Shown one piece after another: positions 1-9,120 of a stretch of DNA of 64,000 bases; position 1 is the stretch's first letter; each line of letters opens with the position of its first letter. Under the pieces are notes generated by a model that saw only the letters and a program-made list of their open reading frames with translations, made no database searches and was not told the DNA's origin. The translations under genes and the position numbers were made by a program. Where the stretch lies: the NCBI GenBank assembly GCA_963770645.1, contig CAVYQL010000004.1:1488001-1552000 (forward strand), given 5' to 3'. Source of the stretch: Bog-473 sp963770645. Lineage in GTDB: Bacteria > Actinomycetota > Acidimicrobiia > Acidimicrobiales > RAAP-2.

Positions 1-748
1 AGAAGGCCGCGATGCCCTCGGCGTAGTCCTCTCCCGCGTACACGTCGTGGCGCAGCTGGTTGATCCACTGCGAGTCCTGAGCCGAGAGGGCGACCGCGCG
101 CACGAAGGTCGTCGCCTGCAGCTTGTACGCCCGGATGGCCTCACCGGACCGGCTCCGCACGGTGCGCGCCAGCTCGTAGGTGCAGGCTTCGAGCTCGTCG
201 GGGGTGACGAGGCGGTTCATCACCCCGACGGCGTACGCGCGATCGGCGGCGATGAGGTCGGCCGTCATGATCAGCTCGTTCACCACATTGAAGGGAAGGC
301 GGGCCAAGAAGTACTGGATCCCCGACGCCGAATAGGGCAGACCCAGGCGTGCCGGCGTGACTGCGAAGGCGGCCGTGTCGTCCCCGACCACCATGTCGCA
401 GTTGAGCACGAGATCACACGCCCCACCCCAGACGGTGCCGTGCACCATGGCGATGACTGCGCCGGGGTACCCGCGCACCGCGCGCAGCAGTTCCTCGAGG
501 GGATCCCCGAAAGGAAGCGGATCGACACCGCGCACCGGCAGCTCGTCGATGTCATGGCCGGCCGACCAGACCGCCGTCGGCTCCGCCGTCCGGAGCACGA
601 CCGCGCGCACGCCGGCTGCCTCGAAGGCCTCGACCGCACGCAGCATCTCCTCGACCGTCGCCGACCCGAGCGCATTGCGCTTTGCGTAGTTGTCAAGGGC
701 CAGCGTCCCGATCTTGTCGTCGATGCTGGTCCGAACTACCGGGCTCAT
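1..748 (-). CDS. Crotonase-family protein resembling methylmalonyl-CoA decarboxylase (3' end outside window)
   Basis: The translation starts MSPVVRTSIDDKIGTLALDN and runs off the left edge, so the C-terminus is missing. It has the crotonase fold signature: an SAGHDIDELP segment and the oxyanion-hole segment MVHGTVWGGACDLVL. Together with the TPARLGLPYSASGI stretch, this pattern resembles E. coli ScpB (methylmalonyl-CoA decarboxylase) more than a generic enoyl-CoA hydratase; this is recalled from the family, not searched. The ATG overlaps the stop of the TetR gene as TGATG, so translation is probably coupled, placing it last in a TetR-exporter operon. The alternative is an ordinary enoyl-CoA hydratase/isomerase. 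Confidence 0.8.
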   Translation of the reverse strand, partial: MSPVVRTSIDDKIGTLALDNYAKRNALGSATVEEMLRAVEAFEAAGVRAVVLRTAEPTAVWSAGHDIDELPVRGVDPLPFGDPLEELLRAVRGYPGAVIAMVHGTVWGGACDLVLNCDMVVGDDTAAFAVTPARLGLPYSASGIQYFLARLPFNVVNELIMTADLIAADRAYAVGVMNRLVTPDELEACTYELARTVRSRSGEAIRAYKLQATTFVRAVALSAQDSQWINQLRHDVYAGEDYAEGIAAF

Positions 749-1407
749 CAGCGATGCTTCAAGATCTTGTCCAGTTGGGCCACCGTCAGCGCCGGCCTGC
801 CCACGGGGGCGTGACCGGGACGGAGGCCGTCGAGCGCGAGCTCCAAGAAGCGCAGTGAAGGCTTGGACGACTTGGTGTCGCAGACGTCCGCGATCGACCG
901 GACGGACATGAGCACCACCACGAGGTCAGTCACCGCGACGTCACGGCGCACGGTCCCGGCGAGCTGGCTGCGCGTCAGGATCTCCTCGAGCAGCGGCGCG
1001 GTCCGGTCGAGCCCGGTACCCGTCGAGCGCCACGGCGAGGCCGAGATGGTCGCCCGCCAGCAGCTCGGGACGGCGATACAGCGCCGGACGAACTCGAACA
1101 CTGCGTCCTCGGCCGGCACCTGGGCGAGCACCTCTTCTGCGATCTGGCGGTTGCGCTCCTGGGCCGCTTCCACCACCGCGTTGAGCAGGTCGGCTTTGTT
1201 CGGGAAACGGCGGTACAGCGTGCCGACCCCGACGTCGGCCCGGGCGGCGATCGACTCCATCGACGCTTCGAAGCCCTCCTCGGCGAACACATCTCGCGCG
1301 GCGACGAGGATCCGAACGAGGTTCAGCTCGGCGTCTCGCCGGAGCGGGCGCGGCTCGCCCGCGCTGCCGGTGCCGTTCACGGGCACAACGGTGCCGCGCG
1401 CGTTCAC
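748..1407 (-). CDS. TetR-family transcriptional regulator
   Basis: 219 aa. The N-terminal helix-turn-helix is clear (DVFAEEGFEASMESIAARADVGVGTLYRRFPNKADLL, residues ~35-70). The C-terminal half resembles the ligand domain found in actinobacterial TetR proteins of the SCO1712 type. The chosen GTG start at 1407 overlaps the stop of the upstream exporter as GTGA; the reading frame stays open far upstream, but that part is a shadow of the exporter. It probably represses its own operon and perhaps the divergent exporter through the GGAAC-N5-GTTCC repeats at 2892-2941. The ligand is unknown. Confidence 0.85.
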   Translation of the reverse strand: MNARGTVVPVNGTGSAGEPRPLRRDAELNLVRILVAARDVFAEEGFEASMESIAARADVGVGTLYRRFPNKADLLNAVVEAAQERNRQIAEEVLAQVPAEDAVFEFVRRCIAVPSCWRATISASPWRSTGTGLDRTAPLLEEILTRSQLAGTVRRDVAVTDLVVVLMSVRSIADVCDTKSSKPSLRFLELALDGLRPGHAPVGRPALTVAQLDKILKHR

Positions 1408-2873
1408 GCCGGCTTCTCCGGTGCGAACGCAATGGCGCCGACCACGACCTCGGCTTCGGCGGTCAACGCAGGATGAGCTTCGACCGACACGATCGACGGG
1501 CCGTCTCGGCGCGGAATCATGAACGCGGCCGCGGCCGCGATCAGCATCGCAATACCGCTGGCCGCGAACGCCAGCACGTAGCCCGCCTCCTTGGGATAAC
1601 CGTTCGGGAGCATCTCCCCGATGACCAGGCTCGTGGCGACGCCGCTCCCCAGCGCCGCGCCGATGTTCCGGATGTTGGTGTTCATCCCGGTGGCCACGCC
1701 CGTCTGTTCCACCGGGACCGCCTCGATGATCAGGTTGGCCATGGACGCGTAGCCCAGCGCCACCCCCACGCCCAGGAGCCCGGCCGCGGCGTAGATCGTC
1801 CACGGCGCGCTGTGCGTGAGGGTCAGCAACAGGTAGCACGCCGCCGAGAACAGTGCGCCCGCGATCAGCACCGCCTTGGACCCGATCCGCTTCGAGAGCC
1901 GGCCCGTCAGGGGCGCGATCAGCACCATCGCCGAGGCGAACGGAAGGAGATAGAGGCCCGATTGCGTGACCGACGCCCCGAACCCGTAGCCGGCAGCGCT
2001 CGGCGTCTGCGCGAACTGCGGAACCGTGATGAACATGGCGAACATGCCGAAGCCGAACAGCAGGGCAGCCAGGTTCGTGCTCCACACGGCCGGGATGCGC
2101 ATCATGCGCATGTCCACCAGGGGAGAGCGGGAGCGGGATTCCGAAAAGATCCAGAGTCCGAGCAGCACCGCGGTGGACGCAAAGAGCAAGAGCACGGTTG
2201 GGCTGTGCCAGCCCCAGGTGGGCCCGTACGAAACAGCGAGCAAACCGGTGACCAGCCAACCCGACATGAGCAGCGCACCGAGCCAGTTGATGTGCCCGCC
2301 GGTGCGCACCGGCGATTCGGGCACGAAGATGAAGGTGGCGACGGTGGCGCCGAGCGCCATCAGCAAGGGAAGCCAGAACAGCCAGTGGTACGAGAGGTGC
2401 TCGAGGATCGGTCCGGCCAGCAGGATGCCGCCCCCGACGCCCAGCCCCAAGATGGCCGACAGCACCCCGATGGCTCCGGCCACCCGCTCCGGTGGGAACT
2501 CGTCGCGGATGATGCCGAAGGCGAGGGGGAAGACGGCACCGGCGGCGCCCTGGATGACGCGACCGACGAGCATGATCATGAGCGACGTCGCCAATGCACT
2601 GACGAGTGTGCCGACGCTGAGCGCGATCAGCACGATGACCATCATCTTCTTCTTGCCCGTCGTGTCGCCGAGGCGACCGAGAATGGGAGTGGCGATGGCG
2701 GCGCTGAGCAGATACGCGGTGAGCAACCAGCTCGCGCTGTCCTCGGAGGTATGCAAGGTGTGCTCGAGTTGGGGAATGGCCGGAATGATCAGCGACTGCA
2801 ACAAGCTGAACGCGAGCGCGGCGGTGGCGAGGACGACGAAGGTGACACCGGAGTGAGTTCGCGCGCTCGCCAT
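1404..2873 (-). CDS. MFS exporter, DHA2 (14-TM) family
   Basis: 489 aa, hydrophobic throughout. It has the loop 2-3 motif GRLGDTTGKKKMM, typical of major facilitator proteins, and the length and spacing of 14-helix DHA2 drug:proton antiporters. It likely sits in the inner membrane exporting a small hydrophobic compound. It is first in an operon with the TetR gene (GTGA overlap) and the crotonase. It is divergent from a second DHA2 exporter across a 125-bp region holding two matching inverted repeats. The substrate cannot be inferred. Confidence 0.88.
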   Translation of the reverse strand: MASARTHSGVTFVVLATAALAFSLLQSLIIPAIPQLEHTLHTSEDSASWLLTAYLLSAAIATPILGRLGDTTGKKKMMVIVLIALSVGTLVSALATSLMIMLVGRVIQGAAGAVFPLAFGIIRDEFPPERVAGAIGVLSAILGLGVGGGILLAGPILEHLSYHWLFWLPLLMALGATVATFIFVPESPVRTGGHINWLGALLMSGWLVTGLLAVSYGPTWGWHSPTVLLLFASTAVLLGLWIFSESRSRSPLVDMRMMRIPAVWSTNLAALLFGFGMFAMFITVPQFAQTPSAAGYGFGASVTQSGLYLLPFASAMVLIAPLTGRLSKRIGSKAVLIAGALFSAACYLLLTLTHSAPWTIYAAAGLLGVGVALGYASMANLIIEAVPVEQTGVATGMNTNIRNIGAALGSGVATSLVIGEMLPNGYPKEAGYVLAFAASGIAMLIAAAAAFMIPRRDGPSIVSVEAHPALTAEAEVVVGAIAFAPEKPA

Positions 2874-2891
2874 GTGGTTGGTCCCCCAGAG

Positions 2892-2941
2892 CCGGAACCC
2901 CGAGTTCCGGTTAGGCTAGCAAAAGCGGAACGACCGGTTCC
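2892..2941. promoter_or_regulatory. Paired operator GGAAC-N5-GTTCC between divergent exporters
   Basis: Two inverted repeats with the same half-sites: 2894-2908 (GGAAC CCCGA GTTCC, extended by CC/GG flanks to 2892-2910) and 2927-2941 (GGAAC GACCG GTTCC). Their centres are 33 bp apart, about three helical turns. They lie between the divergent starts at 2873 and 2999, the usual place for a TetR operator, and the regulator encoded at 748-1407 is the obvious candidate. Confidence 0.65.
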
Positions 2942-2998
2942 TGATCACCGGCCTCACGGCGCCGGACAGCGCACGACCAGAGAGAGGTATCCCGGCGC

Positions 2999-4735
2999 AT
3001 GACCCAAGTGGTGGCACCGCCTGGCGCCGTCAACGAGCGGCACAAGTGGATCGCACTCTTCATCACGACGCTCGGCATGCTCATGGCGACGATCGACGCC
3101 TCGATCGTTCTCATCGCGCTGCCCGCCATCTTCCGGGGGATCCATCTCGATCCCCTCCTGCCTTCCAACACGTTCTTCTTGCTCTGGATGATCCTGGGCT
3201 TTCTCATCGTCACCAGCGTGCTGGTCGTGAGCCTGGGCCGCCTCGGTGACATTTACGGCCGCGTGCGCATGTACAACCTCGGCTTCGCCGTCTTCACCTT
3301 CTTCTCGCTGCTCCTCAGCATCACCTGGATGACGGGGACCGCCGCGGGGATCTGGCTCATCGTGATGCGCATCTTCCAAGGCGTCGGCGCGGCACTCCTC
3401 ATGGCCAATTCGGCTGCCATCCTCACCGACGCCTTCCCACCCGACCGCCGTGGCTTCGCACTCGGCATCAACCAGGCGGCCGCCATCAGCGGGACGTTCA
3501 TCGGGTTGCTCCTCGGCGGCCTCCTCGCCCCGATCAACTGGCGCCTGATCTTCCTCGTGTCGGTGCCGATCGGCCTCTTCGCGACGATTTGGGGCTATTT
3601 CGCCCTCCACGAGGTCGGACACGGCTCGCGAGCCAGGATCGACTGGTGGGGCAACATCACCTTCGCCATCGGTTTGATCCTGGTGATGGTCGGGATCACC
3701 TACGGGATCGAGCCCTATGGACACCACCCGATGGGCTGGACCAACCCGGTGGTCCTGACGGAGCTCGGTGTAGGCGTGGCGTTCCTCGTCTTGTTCTGCT
3801 TCATCGAGGTCCACACCGACGAACCGATGTTCCGCCTGCAGCTCTTCAAGATCCGCGCCTTCACCGCCGGCGTGTTCGCCAGCTTCCTCGGCGCCCTCGG
3901 CCGCGGTGGCCTGATGTTCATGCTCATCATCTGGCTACAAGGCATCTGGTTGCCGCGACATGGGTACGCCTTCAACGTGACGCCGCTGTGGGCGGGCATC
4001 TTCATCATTCCCCTCACGGCCGGGTTCATGATCGCCGGTCCCCTCTCGGGGATCCTCTCGGACCGTTATGGCCCGCGTCCGTTCGCGACTTTCGGGATGA
4101 TCGGCACCGCCATCTGTTTCGCCCTGTTCGAACAGGTGCCGATCAACTTCTCCTACCCCACCTTCGGGGTGTTGCTGTTCGCTATCGGCGTCTGCATGTC
4201 CTCGTTCGGCTCGTCGAACCGCACCGGGGTCATGAACAGCTTGCCGGCCCGGGACCGAGGGGCCGGGTCCGGCATGAACACGACGTTCCAGAACTCAGCG
4301 CAGGTCCTCTCCATAGGGATCTTCTTCACCCTGATCATCGTCGGCCTGTCCGACACGCTCCCCGCGGCGCTCGTCAAGGGCCTGACCGCGCACGGCGTAC
4401 CGGTGGACACTGCCGTCTCCATCTCACACCTGCCGCCAGTCTCGACGCTGTTCGCGGCCTTCTTGGGCTACAACCCGGCCAGCCACCTCATCGGGCCGCA
4501 CGTGCTCTCCCAGCTCAGCCAACACCAGCGCGCCACTGTGACGGGTGAGCGCTTCTTCCCGAGTCTCATTGCCGACTCGTTCCGCAATGGACTGCACACC
4601 GCGTTCGACTTCGGCATCGTCATGTGCCTGGTCGGCGCGGCGGCGTCGTGGACCCGGGGCGGCAAGCCGCTGCCGAGCGAGACCACTGACGAACCGATCA
4701 CGGCGGACTTGATCCCCGAGCCGGCCTCGGCCTGA
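2999..4735 (+). CDS. MFS exporter, DHA2 (14-TM) family, second copy
   Basis: 578 aa, longer than its divergent neighbour because of a large loop near the C-terminus (around LVKGLTAHGVPVDT...FPSLIADSF) and a polar tail. Family markers are the conserved Asp in helix 1 (MATIDASIVLIALPAI), SLGRLGDIYGRVRM after helix 2 and the QGVGAALLMANSAAIL segment of motif C type. It is probably a proton-driven exporter of hydrophobic compounds. It shares the operator-bearing intergenic region with the TetR operon, so co-regulation is likely. Confidence 0.88.
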   Translation: MTQVVAPPGAVNERHKWIALFITTLGMLMATIDASIVLIALPAIFRGIHLDPLLPSNTFFLLWMILGFLIVTSVLVVSLGRLGDIYGRVRMYNLGFAVFTFFSLLLSITWMTGTAAGIWLIVMRIFQGVGAALLMANSAAILTDAFPPDRRGFALGINQAAAISGTFIGLLLGGLLAPINWRLIFLVSVPIGLFATIWGYFALHEVGHGSRARIDWWGNITFAIGLILVMVGITYGIEPYGHHPMGWTNPVVLTELGVGVAFLVLFCFIEVHTDEPMFRLQLFKIRAFTAGVFASFLGALGRGGLMFMLIIWLQGIWLPRHGYAFNVTPLWAGIFIIPLTAGFMIAGPLSGILSDRYGPRPFATFGMIGTAICFALFEQVPINFSYPTFGVLLFAIGVCMSSFGSSNRTGVMNSLPARDRGAGSGMNTTFQNSAQVLSIGIFFTLIIVGLSDTLPAALVKGLTAHGVPVDTAVSISHLPPVSTLFAAFLGYNPASHLIGPHVLSQLSQHQRATVTGERFFPSLIADSFRNGLHTAFDFGIVMCLVGAAASWTRGGKPLPSETTDEPITADLIPEPASA

Positions 4736-4793
4736 ACCAACGCCGACGGGGCCGGCCCCCCGACCGGCGCGGACGCCGCGGCCGGGAGTGAAC

Positions 4794-6668
4794 TCAGGTT
4801 CCGGCCGCCGCCATGCCGACGATCGGCCGGTTCAACACGAGGGAGCCCGTCGACCCGTAGAACCCGGCATCCCCATAGCCGAAGATGCCGCCGTCGCTCG
4901 CCACCAACCAGTAGCCGCCGCCGTCGGCGGTCGCCGCCATCGATACCACCGGCCTGTTGAGCGCGAGCGAGCCGGCCGAGCCGTGGAAGGTCGCGTCGCC
5001 GTAGCTGAAGATGCCGCCGTCGCTCGCCACCAGCCAGTAGCCCTTCCCGTTCGGCGTCGCCGCCATGCCCACGATCGGGCGGTTGAGCGCCATGCCGCCG
5101 GTCGAGCCGTAGAAGGTCGCGTCGCCGTAGCTGAAGATCCCGCCGTCGCTGGCCACCAGCCAGTAGCCCTTCCCGTCCGGCGTGGCCGCCATCCCCACGA
5201 TCGGGCGATTGAGCGCCATGGCGCCGGTCGAGCCGTAGAAGGTCGCGTCGCCGTAGCTGAAGATCCCGCCGTCGCTGGCCACCAGCCAGTAGCCCCTCCC
5301 GTCGGGTGTGGCCGCCATGCCCACGATGGGGCGATTCAGCGTCATGCCGCCGGTCGAACCGTAGAACCCGGCGTCCCCATAGCTGAAGATGCCGCCGTCG
5401 CTCGCCACCAGCCAGTAGCCGCCGCCGTCCTTGGTCAGTGCCATGCTCACCACCGGGCGGTTCAGCGGCCGGCCGCCCTCGGAGCCGCAGAAGGGCAGGT
5501 TGCCGAAATCGAAGATCCCCCCGTCGGACGCCACCATGTCGACGCCGTACGGCGAGGTCGGGGCGCTGCAAGAGACCTCGCCGTTGACGTTGGGGAGCTG
5601 CATCGGCGCGACGAACAGCCGCCTGGCCGCTCCGCACGAATAGTTCGTACAGCCCGCGCTGCCTCCCTGCCACGCCGCGTAGGCCAGCCAGAAGTTGCCG
5701 TCAGCATCGGAGAACACAGAGCCGCCACCCGGACCGAGAACCGATCCGTATGTGCCCAAGATCTGCGTTTGCGGGCCACACGGACCGAGCGGACCGCTAC
5801 AGGTCGTGATCCCCTCGGAGTAGTTGGTCGACGTGTAGATGCCTGCCGAGAAGACGAGATAGAAGCCACCGCCGGCGGCCGCCATTGAAGGGTCCTCGAC
5901 CGTGGCCTCCCAGGGATAGTCGACGGTGTCGTTGGTGAGGAGAAGACTCGGGCTCGAGCCGGGCGCGAATCCTGTCCCGCTCGAGTTGAGCTGCTGGGAC
6001 CAGATGTAGGCCGGCGCAGACGACCCCCCGTCGTTCTGCTTCCACACCAAGTAGGCGAGCCCGGAACTCGGGTCGACGAAGGGTTCGGGGTCGATCGACC
6101 CCGTCGATTGACATTCCATCGGGCTGTTGGCGACGTCGGAGAACTGGACGTCGTGCGCTGTGATGTTCTGCGCCGTCGCCACGGCAAGGCAGTCGTAACC
6201 GCTGTCGGAACTGTGGCCCGACTGCGCGGCGTCATAGAACATCACCCAGTGGCCGTCGTAGTGGAAGACCCCAGGCGAGGTCTGCGTGTTCGGCTCCTCC
6301 CACGTCGAGGGGTTCGGGAGCGCAGAGGAGCTGTAGCAGGTACCGGTGTAAGGGCCGTATCCCGAGGACGGCGAGCTCGAGACCAGGGCTGCGATGTTGT
6401 TGCCAAGCGCGTTGCCGGTCGTGAACGCGTAGTAGATGCCCTTTGAGTAGACCACCTGCGGATCGGCCGCGTCGCCGCTACCGGCGTAGTCGTAGGCGGG
6501 CGTCCCTGTCCCGCACGCGGGAGGTGCGAACGCGGGCGACCCGCTCGGCGTGACGGCGACACCGTAGGAGTTCGCCGCCGTCGCGTCGCTCCCGGCCAAG
6601 GTCGTGCACGCCGCCACCACGAGCAGTGCGAGGAGTCCCGCTCCCGCACCACGCAGTTGCTGCTTCAT
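4794..6668 (-). CDS. Lipoprotein with GH43-like propeller and six 42-aa repeats
   Basis: 624 aa from the ATG at 6668, which has a good GAGGTGG ribosome site 7 nt upstream; the frame is open 15 codons further but without such a site. An N-terminal signal ends in a lipobox (LLVVAAC), so it is probably a surface lipoprotein. Residues ~40-370 look like a five-bladed glycoside-hydrolase-43/62-type propeller (DPQVVYSKGIYYAF, DPEPFVDPSSGLAYLVW, EDPSMAAAGGGFYLVF), with acidic residues in plausible catalytic positions. The C-terminal 250 residues are six tandem repeats. Substrate unknown; arabinan or xylan-type glycans are the family's usual targets. Confidence 0.8.
   Translation of the reverse strand: MKQQLRGAGAGLLALLVVAACTTLAGSDATAANSYGVAVTPSGSPAFAPPACGTGTPAYDYAGSGDAADPQVVYSKGIYYAFTTGNALGNNIAALVSSSPSSGYGPYTGTCYSSSALPNPSTWEEPNTQTSPGVFHYDGHWVMFYDAAQSGHSSDSGYDCLAVATAQNITAHDVQFSDVANSPMECQSTGSIDPEPFVDPSSGLAYLVWKQNDGGSSAPAYIWSQQLNSSGTGFAPGSSPSLLLTNDTVDYPWEATVEDPSMAAAGGGFYLVFSAGIYTSTNYSEGITTCSGPLGPCGPQTQILGTYGSVLGPGGGSVFSDADGNFWLAYAAWQGGSAGCTNYSCGAARRLFVAPMQLPNVNGEVSCSAPTSPYGVDMVASDGGIFDFGNLPFCGSEGGRPLNRPVVSMALTKDGGGYWLVASDGGIFSYGDAGFYGSTGGMTLNRPIVGMAATPDGRGYWLVASDGGIFSYGDATFYGSTGAMALNRPIVGMAATPDGKGYWLVASDGGIFSYGDATFYGSTGGMALNRPIVGMAATPNGKGYWLVASDGGIFSYGDATFHGSAGSLALNRPVVSMAATADGGGYWLVASDGGIFGYGDAGFYGSTGSLVLNRPIVGMAAAGT
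4797..5546 (-). repeat. Six tandem 126-bp coding repeats (42-aa units)
   Basis: The consensus unit begins GYWLVASDGGIFSYGDATFY and ends PIVGMAATPDGK. The four central units are nearly identical, the first (GVDMVASDGGIF) and last are more diverged, a pattern of recent unit duplication in the middle. The repeats probably form a beta-rich wall-binding or adhesive module. Confidence 0.85.
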
Positions 6669-6874
6669 CGACCGACCACCTCGCGCTCGTGTCACCGACC
6701 CGGGTCCGGGCATGGCACATCAACGGCCCAGGTGAGGTATCGGGCGATTCGTCGTCGATCCTGAGTGAAGCGGGCCCGCATTGGGAGCCTCTTGGGAATG
6801 GCGTCCACACGAGGTTGACGTCCACTGCAACGGGGCGTGCGAACGTCAGCGTCGCCGCCGCATCCCGTCTGCGG

Positions 6875-7552
6875 TCACGGGACGCTGTGCGCTCCCTCCG
6901 ACGGACTCGCCAGCTCGCCGAGCCGACGGAAGGTGTTGCAGTAGAAGAGGCGGCCTCCAGGCGCTCGCCAGTCGGCCCATTCGGTGTACGCGCTGGAGTC
7001 GGTGCCGCCCAGACGTGGCGCGACGTGTTCGATCATGGTCGAAAAGGTGGCTTCGGCGTCCTGGTTGTCGAATTCGTAGAAATGCATGTAGCGAGGATCC
7101 CTCGCAGCCACGTTCTCGTACACCGAGATCTGTGTGAAGCCCGGAATCCCGGCAGCGGCTATGTGGCGGATGTGGACGAAGTCCCCCCAGTCGCGCAGGC
7201 TGCGGGCAAGTTCGGGCGCCCGTGGACTGATCCAGACGATCATCAGGCCCAGGGTCGGGCCATCGGTCAAGACCCCCTGGCTCGGGCGGGTCGTCCTCTC
7301 GAAACAATGGGCCTCAGAGGATCGGGGGTCTCGCGACGGTGCCGCGAACTCGTCGTCGGCCTCGACCACGGTGAGAGTGCTGCCGTCGCGTACACGCATC
7401 GGCAGGTCAGTGCGTCCGAGCGCGCAGTTCTCCCACCACGTCACCCGGCGTGCACCGGAAAGCTGCATCAGTACGTGCGCCCGGGCGAGTGACGACTCCG
7501 TCGTCCCGTCGCCCAATTCGAGATAGAGCCGCGAGTTACAGCGGTCCTCCAC
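6875..7552 (-). CDS. Hypothetical protein, possible tandem alpha/beta-barrel
   Basis: 225 aa, no signal peptide or membrane helix. The GTG start at 7552 follows a GGGAGG site. Two stretches (VTWWENCALG...LTVVEADDEF and GFTQISVYENVA...MHFYEFDNQDAEATFSTM) look like two copies of a dimeric alpha/beta-barrel (EthD or ABM-like) unit, each with a W/Y-x-x-EN motif followed by a strand. The family is not recognised; this structural suggestion is tentative. Flanked by the GH43-like lipoprotein gene and, divergently, by the RCC1 protein. Confidence 0.6.
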   Translation of the reverse strand: MEDRCNSRLYLELGDGTTESSLARAHVLMQLSGARRVTWWENCALGRTDLPMRVRDGSTLTVVEADDEFAAPSRDPRSSEAHCFERTTRPSQGVLTDGPTLGLMIVWISPRAPELARSLRDWGDFVHIRHIAAAGIPGFTQISVYENVAARDPRYMHFYEFDNQDAEATFSTMIEHVAPRLGGTDSSAYTEWADWRAPGGRLFYCNTFRRLGELASPSEGAHSVP

Positions 7553-7837
7553 GTCGACCTACCTCCCCATGGCGCCGCACCTCGGCCGAAATGACCGAAG
7601 CGGTCACGTTAACGGGGGGTCAAGATTGTCACCAGCCCGTGTGGAGCCCGACGCCTGATCCGAGCCGACAACCTGCGCATGACCAGGTGGGCGGACGATC
7701 GGAGGTCAAACGGGATTGTCGCGTTTTCGTCACTCAGATTTCCGTTGACCGCGCCCGCCCCACCAACGACAATGCGCCGTGTGTCCGCGGTGCCCGAACT
7801 TTGGGCGAGGCGCATCAACGATCCGACGGAGGTAGTG

Positions 7838-8956
7838 ATGAAGCGGTACAGGCTGACGCTGTTCGCAGCGGCACTGATCGGGACGATGATGGGAATCGCA
7901 CTGCCCGCAGGAGCACAGCAGTCTGACGCCGAGTATTGGGGTTATTCGTGGCCCAGCACCACGGTGCCGAATCCGACGCCAGACGACTTCCAAGGAAACG
8001 TCGTCCAGGTCGCCACGTCCAACTCGACGTGGTACGCCGTCAAGGCGAACGGCTCCGTGAAGGCATGGGGTGTCGGCAACAAAGGACAGCTGGGCAACGG
8101 GACCGAGCAAAACTCCATGACACCGGTCACCGTCCAGTTCCCCGCCGATGTGCACATCGCCTACATGGCCGACACGTCACCCCAGGCATCGGCCCTGGCC
8201 GTGGACACCACTGGCCAGGTCTGGGGATGGGGATCGAATTCCTATGGCGAACTCTGTACGTCCACCAAGCACATCGACGTTCCCATCAAGCTTCCGTTCA
8301 CCGCAGCGACGGCTATCGCTGGCGCCGGCGATCACACGCTCGTCGTCAACGATGGTGCGCTCGAAGCCTGCGGTGGCAACGTGGACGGGGACCTTGGTGA
8401 CGGCAGCACCACGCAGTCCTACACGCCCGTCACCATTCCCTTAACCGGTGTCACGTCGGTGTATGCCTCATGGCGCAATTCTGCGGCTCTGACATCGACT
8501 GGTCAGCTCTATTCGTGGGGTTACAACGGGCTCGGCGAGGTCGGCAACGGTACGACGACCGATGCCTGGTCACCCGTGCCCATCACGCTTGCGGCTTCGG
8601 TCACGTCGGTCGCACTGGGTGGTTCAGGTCGGACGAACGGCCAGGTTTTGGCGATTGCCGGTGGGCACATGTACGCATGGGGTAGTGATGCGTGGTCGCA
8701 GTTGGGGGACGGACAGACCACGACGGCTGTCACGTCACCCGAAGCAGTCAACACTCCCGAACCGTTCGTCACCGTGAAGACGGGTGGCCAGACTTCGTAC
8801 GGCATCGGTACAACCGGGAACCTGTGGGCATGGGGTGACAACTCCATGAATCAGATCGGTGCTGCCTATCTATCTTCTGACCCGACACCTGTCGAAATCG
8901 CGATCGGCATCATCGAGGTATCCACCACACTGGCGACCGTGGAGGACTTGTCGTGA
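7838..8956 (+). CDS. Secreted RCC1-repeat beta-propeller protein
   Basis: 372 aa from ATG 7838, preceded by a GGAGG site. A signal peptide (MKRYRLTLFAAALIGTMMGI, cleavage after AGA) exports it. The mature part holds about six RCC1 blades, recognisable from WGxGxxGQLGNG-like motifs (WGVGNKGQLGNG, WGWGSNSYGEL, WGYNGLGEVGNG, WGSDAWSQLGDG, WGDNSMNQIG). It ends about 40 bp before a tRNA-like fragment. Bacterial secreted RCC1 propellers are mostly uncharacterised surface or binding proteins. Confidence 0.8.
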   Translation: MKRYRLTLFAAALIGTMMGIALPAGAQQSDAEYWGYSWPSTTVPNPTPDDFQGNVVQVATSNSTWYAVKANGSVKAWGVGNKGQLGNGTEQNSMTPVTVQFPADVHIAYMADTSPQASALAVDTTGQVWGWGSNSYGELCTSTKHIDVPIKLPFTAATAIAGAGDHTLVVNDGALEACGGNVDGDLGDGSTTQSYTPVTIPLTGVTSVYASWRNSAALTSTGQLYSWGYNGLGEVGNGTTTDAWSPVPITLAASVTSVALGGSGRTNGQVLAIAGGHMYAWGSDAWSQLGDGQTTTAVTSPEAVNTPEPFVTVKTGGQTSYGIGTTGNLWAWGDNSMNQIGAAYLSSDPTPVEIAIGIIEVSTTLATVEDLS

Positions 8957-8999
8957 AACCACATGGGCAAGATCACCGCGCCCCGGCCAGGGAAGCTGG

Positions 9000-9039
9000 A
9001 GCCTGATGTCGGATTCGAACCGACGACCTGCGCAGCACG
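9000..9039 (-). other. Diverged tRNA-Thr 3'-half fragment
   Basis: On the minus strand this reads as a variable loop, T-arm (with TTCGAAT) and acceptor 3' strand ending in AGGCT. It matches the intact tRNA-Thr at 40521-40593 at 33 of 40 positions. T-stem changes are compensated (GTCGG/CCGAC), which suggests descent from a functional tRNA. No anticodon arm can fold. It may be a third attachment-site remnant. Confidence 0.6.
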
Positions 9040-9120
9040 CGGCTCGGGGACGCACCAGAATTTCGCCAGGTCACGCCTGATAGCGTCACCATCGTAGGTG
9101 GGCCGACGAGACATAGGATC

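Noticed and set aside
748..2259. A 503-codon open frame suggesting a TetR fusion protein
   Set aside because: Its N-terminal two-thirds is an off-frame shadow of the MFS exporter; only the last 219 codons from GTG 1407 make a protein family.
4748..4759. GGGGCCGGCCCC palindrome after the second exporter as a terminator
   Set aside because: Perfect but only 12 bp, with no loop able to form a stable hairpin and no uridine run.
8957..9120. A functional tRNA gene near 9.0 kb
   Set aside because: Only the T-arm and acceptor 3' strand can be recognised; no anticodon arm, D-arm or acceptor 5' strand fits.
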